64,000 nucleotides of DNA from Promerops cafer (Eukaryota; Chordata; Aves; Passeriformes; Nectariniidae). The stretch covers positions 1 through 64,000 of the forward strand of contig VZSE01005030.1 in the NCBI GenBank assembly GCA_013398275.1, read 5' to 3'. A program made the translations under genes and the position numbers. Shown one piece after another: positions 36,701 to 49,600 of this stretch (the stretch's first letter is position 1; every line of letters starts with the position of its first letter). The notes below the pieces were generated by a model. It saw only the letters and a program-made list of their open reading frames with translations. It was not told where the DNA came from and ran no database searches.

Positions 36701-39700
36701 TGTGGGCAGGGTGGGAAGATAGGCATGAGTACAGCAAGGGACTCTAATGCAGCTGAAAGAAAAGTACTGAGCCACTTACACAGAAAAAGTCCTTAGTAAG
36801 ATGATTCCCAAGCAGTTCGTACAGAGGGTTGTATTTATTAGTAATTCCAGTGTGTCCTAGCTCTGGGAAGTGTGCAATTTGGGAATCCAATCTACTCCTG
36901 CATGAGATTAAGACTCAGCACCAATCAGCATCAGTAGCTCTTCAAACAGTGATTTCTGCAGCTGGAGCTCCTGAGTGGGGCTGAACCTTCTTCAGAATAT
37001 TTCACCCTCTGAAGGTGTGAAAACCACTCTTGCTGGCCTTGCTCAGAACAGCAGCTGCTGTGGGGCACTAAAAGCTGAGAAATGGCATTGTTTGCTCCCT
37101 CTGTACATCACCTCTCCCAGGACTCACTGACAGGCACTTCGGTGGTCCAGGACTGGGAACCAAATTGGGTGGGGAAAACAAACCCAGCAGGACCTGAAGC
37201 AGCTGCTGAGGTCCCAGTGCAGGGCTGAGCTGCTGGGAATAGTTCACCACTGCCACATACAAAGGTGAGAATTCATGTTACCAAACCAGGGGAGACAGGG
37301 CTGGTCCAGACCAGCCTTTTCTTCTGTCAGCAATGGAGACACATCCAGAGGATTCATCCTGCTTGTCTTGGATACTCTTTAGGCAAGGGCCCAGTTCAAA
37401 GCCAGCTTTTGTAGGCACAGAGCTGCTGACAGGTGAGCTCTAGATCAGCTCTGGAGCTTTCCTTTCCTCTCCTGGAGGCCAGACTGGCCACATCGTCCAA
37501 TTCTGGCTTGCAGTTCCCCCAAGCCACACTATTTTTGTGGTCCTGCAGAGGTCCACATGCCCATCAAGTCCTGAGAAGCCCCTGGTTCTCAGGATGGCAC
37601 CTACACCTCTCTGTGCCCCCCAGTTTGTGCCTTCTCTCCAGTGCTGGTTGCTGGCTCGGTGGCAGGAGCTGAAATGGTGATTGGGCATTTCTGTGTGACT
37701 TCCCTTGTCCCCACACCTCATTCCTTCTTTCCTCCTGACATTCTTATCACCATATTCAGGTGGTTAAATGATGTGACTGGCTCTGTGGCAGTACAAAAGG
37801 TGTCATTTAGAACACGGCCTGATATTTGTGTAAAACAAATGAGCACTGAAGTTATGGTGCTTGTTCAGATGAGATAATGGTGTTTTGTGGTGCATTAATT
37901 CCGTTGCTGTGACACTGGTGGCTGTGGTCATTTTGAGAGGATAGGGAGCACAGCACAACTACTCTGCTGTCAAAGGAAAGTCCTTATGGTAAGCCTCGAG
38001 GTGAGCCCCTCACCAGTGCCTGCAGCCCACCCCAGCTGGGCTGTGAGTGCTGTGCTGGTGGCAGGGGATGGATGATGCCCTGCTCTTGGTCCTTCTTTGC
38101 TGGACTTTTGGACCAGTGGGAGATGGAGGCATTTGAACACTTGCTGGTGTCTGGGGCTGCTCTCATTTCTTTCTTGTTTCAGCAGTGGGGCTTGGGCCCT
38201 CAACCTACCCACAGTCCCTATTTCAGTGCTTTCCAGCCATCCTTCCCCTTATTCCTGCACAAGTTAGAGAGAAATCCCTGTGTGTTTTGGTGGAGTCTTG
38301 AAGCTCACCCAGTTTGCCAGGCTGGAGGGAAGATGGGTGTGCAGTCTGTGTGTGATGTCATTGGCCATTTGAGGGCTCCTTGTTGGGGGCATTTAAATGT
38401 GCAGTTCAGAAGTCACCTGGGATGTGTTTCCCAGCTGCTGTTCTCCTTCCAGGGCCTCCTCAACCAGCTGCAGCTCTGGTCAGTGGCTGGTCCAGCTTGG
38501 GCACCCACAGGAAGGATCTATCCTGGACTTCACCCATGCGGTGCAGCTGACCTGGGTTATGGTCAGGGCACCACCAGACAGGTCTCTGCTGAGTTCCCAC
38601 CATCTCCTCCAGGAAGGTGGTTCAAGTTAAAGCCTTGATGTTGATGACAGGTCCCTTTCTCAGGTCCTGTGGCAGGACTGTCTCCCCCAGTGCTGAACTC
38701 TGCAGTTCCCCTTGCAGGTCCTGCTTTGGGAGCTCCCAGGACACCTCAGCAAATCACCTGCATAAATTAACACCCCCCAGGTCTGTCTTCAAACTCTGCC
38801 CCAAAACTCCTTTACAGTCTCTTCTCTGTGGGAGCTGCAGTCTGCCCTGGGATGCTGGGAATCCATGTTTTCAGCAGTGATCACCTCCTTCCATTCCAGG
38901 GGAAAGGATGACCTTGGATGCACAAACAGCTGCAGAGTCCTTGGTCAAATCCTCTTCTGTGCTCGCCAGACCCTCCTGCTGAGATCTGGGCTTGTGCTTT
39001 GTTTTTGCAGGCTCACCACAGGGGATGCCACGGGATCACAGCCCCTTCCCAGCCCTGGCTGGGTGCTCGTGCAGGGAGCCAGGAGGTGGCTGAAGCAGGA
39101 GGGACCTGGTGATTTTAAGGTGTATTTTGGTTGCCTGGCTGGGCACAGCCACCCAGCATTAGCTCCCCCTCCTGCCTGTGTGTTTGGCTCCCTTCCCAAG
39201 AAGGCCCTTGGTTGTTTTTCAGGCTCAGAGCCATCTTTTGTGATGGAATCCAGCAGGGACAATGGCCAGTAGCATATCCTTAGGAAAGAGAATAAAAACA
39301 GGGCAAGCTCCAGTGATTCTAACCCCAGTTTAGCTTTCTGGGCGTCCAGCAATCTGCAGCTGGGGGATTTCCCAAGCCAAAGGTTTTACCTTTGGATTTA
39401 GGGAGCTGTGGTGTGTCTGTCTGTTGTGAGTATATCCAGTTCTTTGGGTATCCACGGCAGCTCAGGGCTGTGACTTGTACAGTTTAATTATGTAAAACTG
39501 TAACAAAAAGAAAAAGAGAGCCTTTTGTTACCAGTCTCTGAGCTAATGGCATCTGATGCTCCTGCATGCATGCACGCACTGGCACAGTGATGGGCCCTTT
39601 TATGGCCTCTCCTCCTTCACTAACAAATCCCAACATTCAGTGTTGCCTTTTAACTAAAACTCTGAGGATTCTTGAGCAAACAGCTTCTGGTCCTGGCAAC

Positions 39701-40487
39701 TTCACATTTATTGATCTGCTCTGTTTTCTCCTGGCATTTCATTATGAGACAGAGCCTCTAACCTGCCTTCTCTAAAGTTATCCTCCAGCATGGGAGCCTG
39801 CCAGGGCTCTCTGTAGTCAATGTGGGCACAAAGAATTCACATAACTGCTGATCTGACCTCCTGTTCCTTTAGGTGTTATCAATGAAACTGCCAGTGTTTA
39901 GGCATTTGCTGTTTTCCTTGTTTCCAAACAGGAAATGAAGTGTGCTCACCTGTGTGAGTGCACATGCACTTCTGGCAGCAGTGTAGGGAGAGATTATTTT
40001 CACCCTGTTTTGGACCTTTACCTTAAAGCTGTGTGCCAAGTTCCAAGGTGCCCGCTTGGCTACTTGGTGCCAACGTTTAGGTGAATAAAGCCTGCCTGGT
40101 TGGGCTGCCCGGGTCCATTTGTAGCTGCAGTTTCACTACTTGTTAACTTAGGAAGGAAAGTGAAGTATTGATGAGGGAGAGATTACTTTGCACTGGACTT
40201 GTTTAATTGCAGTTAAGAGGGTACATCCATCCACCAGGAGTCATGGCAGCTGAGGGCCTGGAAGATGGATTGCACTGGTAGTTTTAGGGGTGGTGCAGAC
40301 AGTCAAGTGATCATTGGTTCTTCACTAAGCCTCTGATCTGGTGATGAGCAGGGCTGAGGTCAAAGACACTCTGGAAGGCAGGGAAGATTGCCCAGCCCAT
40401 CATGAGGCAATGACACACAGCAACCCTGCAGCACAGGGAAGTCCTGTCTCTGGGGGACTCATCCTCTCTCTTTGCTTTGTCTTTCAG

Positions 40488-40619
40488 AGATGTAGATGGC
40501 AGCTGCTGCCTTTGAAGGACTCGTCTGACCCTGTGCAGCACCTCCAGTTGCTACCATGATCTTCTGCATGCTGCTGCTGGCCTCCCTGCCTGAGCCCTCT
40601 GGCGCCGAAGTCAACCCTG
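40488..40619 (+). CDS. DDR gene, first visible exon (5' UTR end plus codons 1-21)
   Basis: The acceptor 'ttgctttgtctttcag' ends at 40487. The exon holds 68 nt of 5' UTR, then ATG at 40556 in a good context (accATGa), and ends at 40619 with donor gtaggg. It encodes MIFCMLLLASL, a short signal peptide, followed by the mature start EVNPA. Human DDR2 has QVNPAICRYP at the same place. The intron phase (1) joins cleanly to the next exon. Confidence 0.93.
40490..40528 (+). promoter_or_regulatory. two upstream ORFs in the DDR 5' UTR
   Basis: An ATGTAG start-stop pair lies at 40490-40495, two nucleotides into the exon. A second uORF, 40496-40528, encodes MAAAAFEGLV and stops 27 nt before the main ATG. 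Both would be expected to lower or condition translation of the receptor. Confidence 0.65.
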
Positions 40620-43600
40620 GTAGGGAGCTGCCAGGCTGGGAGAGGACTCAACTCCCACCTTCTGTGTGCTCAGCCTTTCTTTGCCTCTCGTGGGGATGGA
40701 GTGTAAAGGGTGCATGTAGAGATAATCACTGACATAGTTCCCGAATGTCCTCTGGACTGAGATATTCCTGGGCAGCTGTGCTGGAGTGGGACACTCTCCT
40801 GCTGGTCCCAGGAAGGCCCAGGCACATGGGCATCCTCCTTTCTTTGCCCACCCAGGCCTGTCTTGAGCTCTGAATGTCCCTCCATCGCTTTGACTGTGTG
40901 GCCTGCAGAACAAACCTTGCTCCAGACTGGCTCAGAGGTTCTGTGCTCACTGTGGAAATTACCAGTTAGCAAAGCATCAGCCAGCAAGGGCCATTCTGGA
41001 GAGACAAGTGTGGAAGGACAGATGGAAAACCTCACCTGGCACAAAGATAGGGTGGAGAGAGGGATGTGAGCCTGTGAGTCCCTGTGGAGGGCAGGACCTC
41101 TTATCCTACAGCATTTGGCAGGATACAGTCATGATGGAGATGGAGCAAGATAATGGTCTGCAACGTGTTGCAAAAATTCCTTTAATGAGGTGTTTTGAGC
41201 TGGAGACAGTCTGTGAAATAAATGAGTTTAATCCTTTTCAAGCTTGGCTGAAGGTTTGGTGAGGCAGCAGTGCTACCCTGAGGGCCTGGGCTGGCTCTGT
41301 TTATTTGGAGCCCTTTGTGGCTGGCTCTGACCCTGCTCTGGCCTGTGGATATTTGCAGAGGTTTGAGGTTGTGCTGCAACCAGCCAGAAGGGAAGTGAGG
41401 GTTGTGGGGGAGCTCAGCAGCATTCCTGTGCTCTCCCTGCTACACTGCATTCCCTGCACTGTGCACCCCACCTCACACCCAGCGTGGAACTGGGGCTGCC
41501 CTCTGCTTCTGGTGGTCAAACCTCGTGGAAGAGGAGGGAAGGCTGGAGGGTCAGTCCTGTGCAGATTCCTTTTGATGGTGGTTGGTGCAGGAATAGCTCT
41601 TCCACACCAGCTCCAGGGAGCTGGGTGGGCTCTGAGCACAGGTCTGTGGTCCCACATCCTGCAGGAATCTTCCATCAAGAGAGAACCCCTCAGACTTCTC
41701 AGCTCTGCCCGTGACATCCTCAGGCAGCTTTGCTTCCTCAGCTCCCCCAGCTGCTCTGGTGCCTCTGCCCGGGGCTGGCCCTGCTCTTCCCAGACAGATT
41801 CCAGCACCATGGCCCAGCTGGTGCTCTTGGCTGTGATGCCACAGGCTCCATGGATTATCCTGACCTCCTGGCCTGCTCCAGGAGCAGCCTGAAGCATGTC
41901 CTGCATTGCTTTATAACCCACAGGGGCTGCTTCAGGGGTGGTTTCAGACCTGTGTAGCAGGGTCCTGGTGAGCCCTCTTGTCTTACAGCAGTTGTTTGAC
42001 CAAGTTTCAGTTTTGCTCACTGACAGATGGGCTGGGCCACCTCTCTGAGCCCCAGTGTCTCCTGAGTGCACAGTGAAGGGTCAGGAGTCCTGGTGGCACC
42101 TAAACAGAACCCAAGGATGGTTTTGCTCAAGATAGGTGCATTTGGTGAGAGCCTCGTGCTGCTGGTTTTGGTGAGAGCTGTGGCTACCCACAGAGTGCAT
42201 CCCTCAGTGCCAAGGACACTCTGGGTTCTGCTGCCAGCCCTGGGGTTGTGAACAAATGGGTTTTGTTCAGGGTTGCAAGAAGACTCAGGTCCCCAGAGTC
42301 TTTGCCAACTAGGTCTCCATCTGGCACTGCTGACCAGTGTGTGTCTGACCTTTAAATAAGGTGTGACCACACAGGACTCCCACTGCAGGAGCACAAAAAG
42401 CACCTTCTGCTTTCAGGTGGTGACCCCACCCTTTTGGAATTCTCCATGTATTTACCCATAGTTCAGCAACAGAGCAGGTGGTGCAGGTCTGTGGTGGGAC
42501 AGGTGAGAGTGAAGACAGTCGAGGCTGGTTTGCTTCCCCAAATAACCTGACTGTGCAGTGTAATAGTTGGAACTCTTGGTTGGCTTTCAGCAGGCACAAT
42601 TGTCGTAGCTGGGACAGCCACAATTCACAGAGTACCACCATTCCACCTCAGAAGGCTTTCAGTGCCTGCCTCTGGGGCAGTGACTGCTGCCATGGGTTCC
42701 ACAGTCACTGCAGGGCCAGCGGCCTCTTCTGCAGTCCCTGGAGCTGCTGTGGGAGCAGCTGCCCTTTGTGTACAGCTGGCAGCTCCTGCAGCTCTTCTGC
42801 TGCTCCTGCCAGCTCTGGCTGGGCCCTGCACCCTTCCAGAGGCCTCTGCAGCCCCTGCTGCTCCTGTTCTCTGGCACAGCCTTTCACACCCTCGCTCTCA
42901 CGTCCCCACAGCTGCAGCCCTGCTGTGGCTGGTCACTGTCCCAGGTCTCACTGCCTCTGACATTGGTCACCTGGCTCGCACAGCTGTGGCCCACTGGGGA
43001 CGAGGCTGGGCCACAGCCCCGCTCCAGCTGCTGCAAACTGTGTCCCCACAGACACCAGTTTGATCCCAGGCAGACACCAGTTTGATCCCAGGGCACTCAG
43101 GCCTCCTGACAAACCCCAGGCCGATGGATGTTGTGGGTACCAGGGCCCCACCCAGCTCAGTGGCCTGCCCCTGCAGGTGCCATCCCTCTGATTGTCAAAG
43201 GGTGCCCGGATGGGCTGGCACACAGCAGAGCTTTACCCCAGGGATGCCCTCAGATCACTGCAGCTTCCAGACAGTGCCTGGATGTTTATGTGCTTGTGGT
43301 GGCTGTGAGTTTGTTCAGCTGGTTTTTTGAAGCAGTGGGAAACTGTGGCTTTGGAGTGTTTAAAGGTTAAGGATTTATATTCTATTTTTGGGCTCTCCCA
43401 CCTGACCTTTTGATGCCTCCTGGTTCTGGTGTTTTGAGAGACAGTGAGGATATCTATTGTTCAATATAAATTATCTTTGTCATATTTCAGTAATCCCTTT
43501 TGTAAAGATGAGGCTGCAGATCTTTCCTTCATCATCTGTGTTGCCTTCTCTGCCTTTTGATGAGGGAAGGAAGGAGCAAGAGCTCTATTCCTGATCTGCC

Positions 43601-46600
43601 TGGCATCTGACCACGAATACAGGCAGTGCTGTAATGCTAATTCTAGTTTGCTTTATAGGTATTCCCACGATCTTAAAAAATATGAAATAGTTTTTAATAT
43701 AAAATAACCTGGTATCATTAGCAAGTGTTGTCACCTCACCAGCCATCTCCTTTACCCCATGATTTAGGAATACTCAGCACATCACACATTCACTGATATG
43801 GTGCCTAACAGCTGCAGGCAAACCCCATTGAAGCACCATCTTCTGTTTGCAAACATTTCTACATCAGATCTGTCAGGCAGTTATTCAGCCTGAGGTGCTT
43901 TATTCTGTGTAGTGATAACAGCAGGGTGGTTTTCATCCCTCTGTCTTGTCTTGTAGCTGCTGAACCTGCTGAATGGATTTCATGGAATCCCAGAATCTCC
44001 TGAGTTGGAAGGGACCCACGAGGATCCTTGAAATGCAACTCCTGTTGAGCTGTATCCAGGTTTGGTACAAGGGTGGCAGGAGATCATCTCCAAGGTCCCT
44101 TCCAGCCCAGCCCATTCTGGGATTTTGGGAAACCAAGAGGACACCCAGGGCAGCCCTGCCTGAGGGAGAGGCAGCCAGAACTGCTCCTGTGGCTGCAGCA
44201 GTGTGGCAGGGAATACATTCAGATTTGGAGTCTTCCCAAACATCTCTAATATTCCAGGACCTGTCTAAAAACTTGTGTCAGGAGAGAGAACCCCAAGGCC
44301 AGCTAGGATTTGTCAGCTGCATCTGCTGTGTGGAGAGCTCTTGGAGATCCATGGCTTGAGCCAGCTGTGTCTGTGCTCCCTGGAGGCACCAAGTCTGAGA
44401 GTATTGCCATGCTGGGGAGAAATGCTTGCTCCAGTTGAGGCTGGAGGCAGGAACAGACTGGGATGAGGCAGGATGGATGGACAGGGGCTCACAGTCAGAT
44501 GGGAAATCCAGCAGTTCTGTCCAGGACAGAGCAGATACTTCCATGACCTCTCATCTGTAACAGATCTTTAACTTCTCCCCCCTATCTGAACTGGTGAAGG
44601 TAATAATTGTTTCCATTTGAGCACCAGTCAAGCTTCCAGTTTATTCCAGGGGAAGAAAAATCTTTAACAAAAGCTTCCTTTTTATGTCACATCATTACTG
44701 ATGAATAATTTGTCATTGTAAAATGGGCCCATGCAACCAGTACCAATAATATGGTTTGGGATTTCATGCTCTTAAAATGTTTCTTTGTAAAGTTTTTGCC
44801 TTGCCTGGGCTCTGCTGAATGATACTGTAAGTCTAATGCATTACTTATCATTTCAGTTTATGATAATTATGAAGTATTTAATCCTTTTTTTTTTTTGCAT
44901 TATTTATTTTACCATTACCGTGTTTATTCTCTGAGCGTGATAGCCTTTTAATTAAACTCTCCTGGTGATTTTAAAAGAAATGAGTGCTGATTTTTGTTGC
45001 TTGCTTGCCTGTGTTCCCATTTGCAGCAATCTGTCGTTACCCCCTGGGGATGCACGAGGGGACCATCCGGGATGAGGACATCACTGCTTCCAGCCAGTGG
45101 TACGACTCCACAGGGCCCCAGTATGCACGGTGGGTTCACCTCTGACAACAAATTCAGTTCATTTTTCCCCCTAGACACCCACTATGTGGTTGAGGAAGAA
45201 GATCCCCCACCCTTAAAACCTTGTTTGCTGCTTCCATATTCAGTCTGGGTAGTGCACAGTGAAAGGCCAGGAGGCAATGGCAATGATCACAGCTGTGATA
45301 CAGGAAATTCTGCTTAAATATTAAGGGGAAAAAATCCTTCTCCATGAGAATGAAGTGGTGGGATGGGGACCCAGAGAGGTGGTGATGTGTCAGTGTTTGG
45401 GGACTTGGCTGTACGAGGCCTTGGGGGTGGGCAGGGGGTCAGGGCAGCCTTGGAGCTGGCCCTGCTGTGAGCAGGGCATGGGACTGGAGACTCAGAGGTT
45501 GCCTCTGAGCCCCATCTTTCAGTCACTCTGTGAATAGATCTCCAAAAGATTTGTGACTTACAGGTCAGCCAGGGACAGTGCCCCTGGGATTCTTGTGGAG
45601 TGCTTTAAACTAAATCATAGGAAATCCTTTACAAGGATGAACTTTTCAACAGCATCCTATTGCTACTTCCTATTGAGGAAATGGGCTGTGCTCACTCTGC
45701 CTCAAAAGCCTTGGAAATGCAGACTTAAGGAATTGTTAAGAAGCTAAATGATTTTCTTCACTGTCAAGGAGGCCTACAGTTTTTATCATAAGCTTTGCTT
45801 TTCTTTTTTTTTGGTCATTTTATTTCTGTCAAAGTTATTAACTGATGATTCACAAAAGAGTTGCAATGTGAGTTTCCTTAGAAAAGGAAACTATTGTGAA
45901 ACTCACAATGTGAGTCTCCTTAGAATTGTTTGTAGTGGTGATATCAAACATTCCTACAGCTCTGGTGCAAGTCAGACAGGAATTTCAGGTTGACTATGAT
46001 ATCTACATTTTTATGATGAATTCAGGCAGGCCAATTCTCCTAGTGCTCAAATACTATTTTTTCTTAGTCTGTGGTAGAGCAGTGATGCTGTGTGCTGTGT
46101 TTGAACAGGCCTGTGGGCCTGAGAGCTGGGAGATTTTTCCTCTGGGTATGGCTTATGTCCAGTGCTGCAAACACTCTGGGCATCACTTGCCATCTGTTAC
46201 ATCCTCTCTTTGCTGGGGCAGCTGGATGTCCACAGGGTGAAGGCATGAAGCTGACCTCATTTGGGCAGAGGTCAGAGTTGTCCCATGCAGATGTCTGTCC
46301 CTGTCACTTCAGTCACCATTTCTGCCTTTTTTAGAGCTTCTTTTACTTGCTATTCCAGTGTAAGAAAGTCTTGCACAAACAGCTGACCAGCCAGAGATTA
46401 AAATCTTCTCTGGCCTGAGCCTTGACCTTCAGTGTCTCCTCCTGGGTACCACCTTCCCTCTCTGATCCCATCAGTTGGAGATGGGGTAGCTGTCTGAAAG
46501 TCAAGGGCACTTCAAGGGCTTGCTGTTGGCTAAGAAATCCCTGTTGCTAAAAAACCCACACATTTCTGGTGTGCAGATAAATTTGTCACAACTACAACTC

Positions 46601-49600
46601 TCACAGTGTTCAGCTTAGGAGCAGAGACCTTCCCCCCACTCTCCTAGCAGCATCCTACACCAGCAGCTCTGAGGACTGCAGGAAATGTGAAATATGCATT
46701 GAAATGAGCCAGAATGGTTTCAAACAGATCTTTTCTTGCTAAAATGTGTTTTTAAGATGGCTCATCTTTGAGCTTTGTAGAGCTGCAGGAGGTGGTCAAG
46801 CAGAAGTTCAGGCCTTACCGTGTGGGGTTTAGGAGCAGTGAGGATGCACTTGGGCAGCAAGGTGCTGCAGAGCAGTGAGCAGTTCCCTACTGAGCAGCAG
46901 GGTTGTTTCTGATCATTGTGGAAATTCATGTCTGGGGAAAAAAATACTCCAAGTAGTTAATGAAAGATATCTAGGACTGAGGAGCTGTTCTGCATAGGGC
47001 AAACCTGCCTGTAGGATTTGGGTCTCAACTGACCATCACCCCAAAGGGCAGAGGGATTTGGTAGCCATTGCTGGTTTTGTTGCTTCCTCCCAATCCTCAA
47101 AGTTCCTGGTGTTTCCTCAGTTAATATTTGGAAATCTGACTCTTCTTAATGCCTGTGATTTTCCCCTCAGGCTACAGAGGGAAGAGGGGGATGGAGCCTG
47201 GTGCCCAGCTGGTTTGCTGGAGCCTGAAGATGTGCAGTTCCTGCAGATTGACCTGCACAAGCTGTTCTTCATCACCCTGGTGGGCACCCAGGGCCGGCAC
47301 GCCCGCGCCACGGGCAAGGAGTTTGCGCGCGCCTACCGCATCGACTACAGCCGCAACGGCGAGCGCTGGATCTCCTGGAGGAGCCGCCAGGGAGGGAGGG
47401 TGAGCCGGGGGAGCTGGGGCTGCTTGGAAAGCTGCACTCTGCAAGGCACATCCTCCACATCCTGCCTAACGCATCCTACTTCATCCTGGCTCCGCTGGAG
47501 CAGCGTGTCCTGCCTCGGTTCTGTGCTCGCTGTGCATCACGTGGTGTCATCCAGCAGCGCCGCGTCGTTCCTGGCCTGGGGAGCAGCAGTGGCCAGGACT
47601 GGAAACTGCTGCTGGGTTTGCCTCCCACACAGCTGGTTTGGGTTTTCTGGCCCTGGGTAATGCCATGCTCAGGAACAGCAGCTGCACGATGTGGAGATGC
47701 TACACAAGGTGCATCACCTCCTTTGCTCCTCTCAGAAGACAGGCAGGATTCTCAGCTCTTCTGCTGTGGAGCTGGTGCAAGGGTGCTTTTTTTCTGAGGG
47801 GATGTTTGAAGTTTTCTTCCTTTGTCCATGTCCCCTGACCCGATTCCCCAAATCAGGAAAACTGTGGCTCTTCACTACGTGTCTGTGCATGTCCCAAACG
47901 TCACACGGGTTTCCCTCTCTTAGACACTTGTTTCTAATTTGGAAGCTGCCAAGCAGATGCCTGCTTTGGGATTTCAAATCAGAGGGGGTGGCAGGGAATT
48001 AAGGAGTTTCTGGGGTGTCTGATAGCAGTGTTTGGTGTATGGATGTTGAGGAGGAAGGAATTTAGAGAGTAGGAAATGTGCTGAGCCCACACACTCAGAG
48101 GCTTCCCTGTTCAGCACAGTTGTCTCATGCTGTCTCTGGACCTGAGCACAGAGCTTTATGTTCATAAACCTTTGTTAAACTTCCCCTGGGAAGGAATCCC
48201 CTGGGAATCTCACCTGCAGCTTGTCTGACCTGGTCACCCTGCCTCAGGCTGGCTTGTGGAGTCTGAAGACCTGAGCCAGACTAGAGAGGTACTGGGTGTG
48301 GTGATGTTTTCTTGCACTGAGGGTGCTTTGGAAGTCCCAGCAGGGTCTGCAGTGCAGTATTTGGTAACAGCTTTTATCTTGTTAATGAATTATTTGCTCA
48401 CTCAGACCTTTGATCAGCTGTTTGGCCATTACCATTATACTGCCCATCCCTCACATTTTGGTGTGTGCTACAAAAGCTGCGTTTGTGGGATGGGAAGTCA
48501 AAATAAGCAGTGGAGTGTTCCCAGGACAATGGTGGCACTGAGGGGAAGGGTGAGGGTCCCTGCCCTGTCACTGCTCTGCAGCAGGATGGGCTGGCTGTGG
48601 TGATGCTGAACACCTCAGTCCAGATGCCTCCTGGGCAGCACCTCTGGAGTTGTGTTGGCTTGTAGAGAGAGGACATCAGGACCCTCCACCAGGTAACTGG
48701 TGATGAGGGCAAGCTCTGTTGCCGGTTCAAGGGAACCCATGGATCCCTTGAAGGGAGGGGAGGGGTTTCATCCAGTAACTGGAACTCTCTGCAGCATCCA
48801 TTCACACCTTCACCCCCACCTGCCTCTCTCTTCTCCCTCAGTGCTGCCTGGGGGGGTCTGCAGTGGGCAGGGGGTGAAATGGCAGCAGCCCTCCCACCCC
48901 CTCAGCCACGGGAGGAGCAGCAGCAGCTCCCCCCTGCAGACTCCCCCGGGAGAAGCTCCCCAGTCTCAAACAAGGGGGTACAGGAGCACCACCCCGCAGC
49001 CCAGCAGCACAGCAGGGAGAAGCTGCTGCTGAGGCTCCTTCTCCTGCAGGTGATCGATGGCAACACCGACACTTACGACGTGGTGCTGAAGGACCTGCGG
49101 CCTCCCATCATCGCGCGCTTCGTGCGCCTGATCCCCGTCACCAAGGCGCCCATGACGGTCTGCATGAGGGTGGAGCTCTACGGCTGCGTGTGGCACGGTG
49201 AGCGCCCCTCCCCACCCTGCCCGGGGCTGCCCCCTCCCCATCCCCGCCTGTGCAACTGCTTCTCTTGCTCCGTGCCACAAATAAAAAGGTCACAGGTGAG
49301 GGGAGGCAGCTGCTGCTGTGTTTCTGAGGTGTGTGGCCTTCTTTTCTAGATGGTTTGGCATCCTACAGCATCCCTGAAGGAGGGACAATAGCAGCTCCTG
49401 GCTTCCCCATAGTTTATCTGAATGATTCGACCTACGATGGCTACCAGGAACGCAGGTGGGACAAGTTGTCCTGTTCTCTCTCTGTCACTGTGCAAATTCT
49501 TTCCTACTCGCCCTGTCACTGGTATCTTGTATCCCAAACACTTCTTCCTGCTTGTGGAATGTTGGAAGATGCTGGGTAACAATGTCTTTATATATTAATA

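Larger units (their letters stand above)
14721..40487 (+). other. probable long first intron of the DDR gene, no coding exon found
   Basis: I found no convincing coding exon on either strand in this stretch of about 25.8 kb. It holds three CR1 fragments (15.7, 22.3 and 33.4 kb), a hairpin-forming AT-rich segment at 17.57 kb, poly(A)/poly(T) tracts (14.8, 15.26-15.29, 33.97 kb) and a CpG-richer patch at 28.9-29.95 kb. Non-coding first or second exons could be hidden here and cannot be recognised from sequence alone. Confidence 0.5.

Noticed and set aside
41301..42071. A 256-codon minus-strand frame in the first coding intron
   Set aside because: No recognisable motif; antisense to another long frame of 195 codons; codon pattern not coding-like.
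42478..43085. Leu/Ala/Cys-rich frames resembling a secreted or membrane protein
   Set aside because: Composition comes from CTGCTG/CAGCTC-rich DNA, with equivalent frames on both strands and no splice sites joining the DDR frame.
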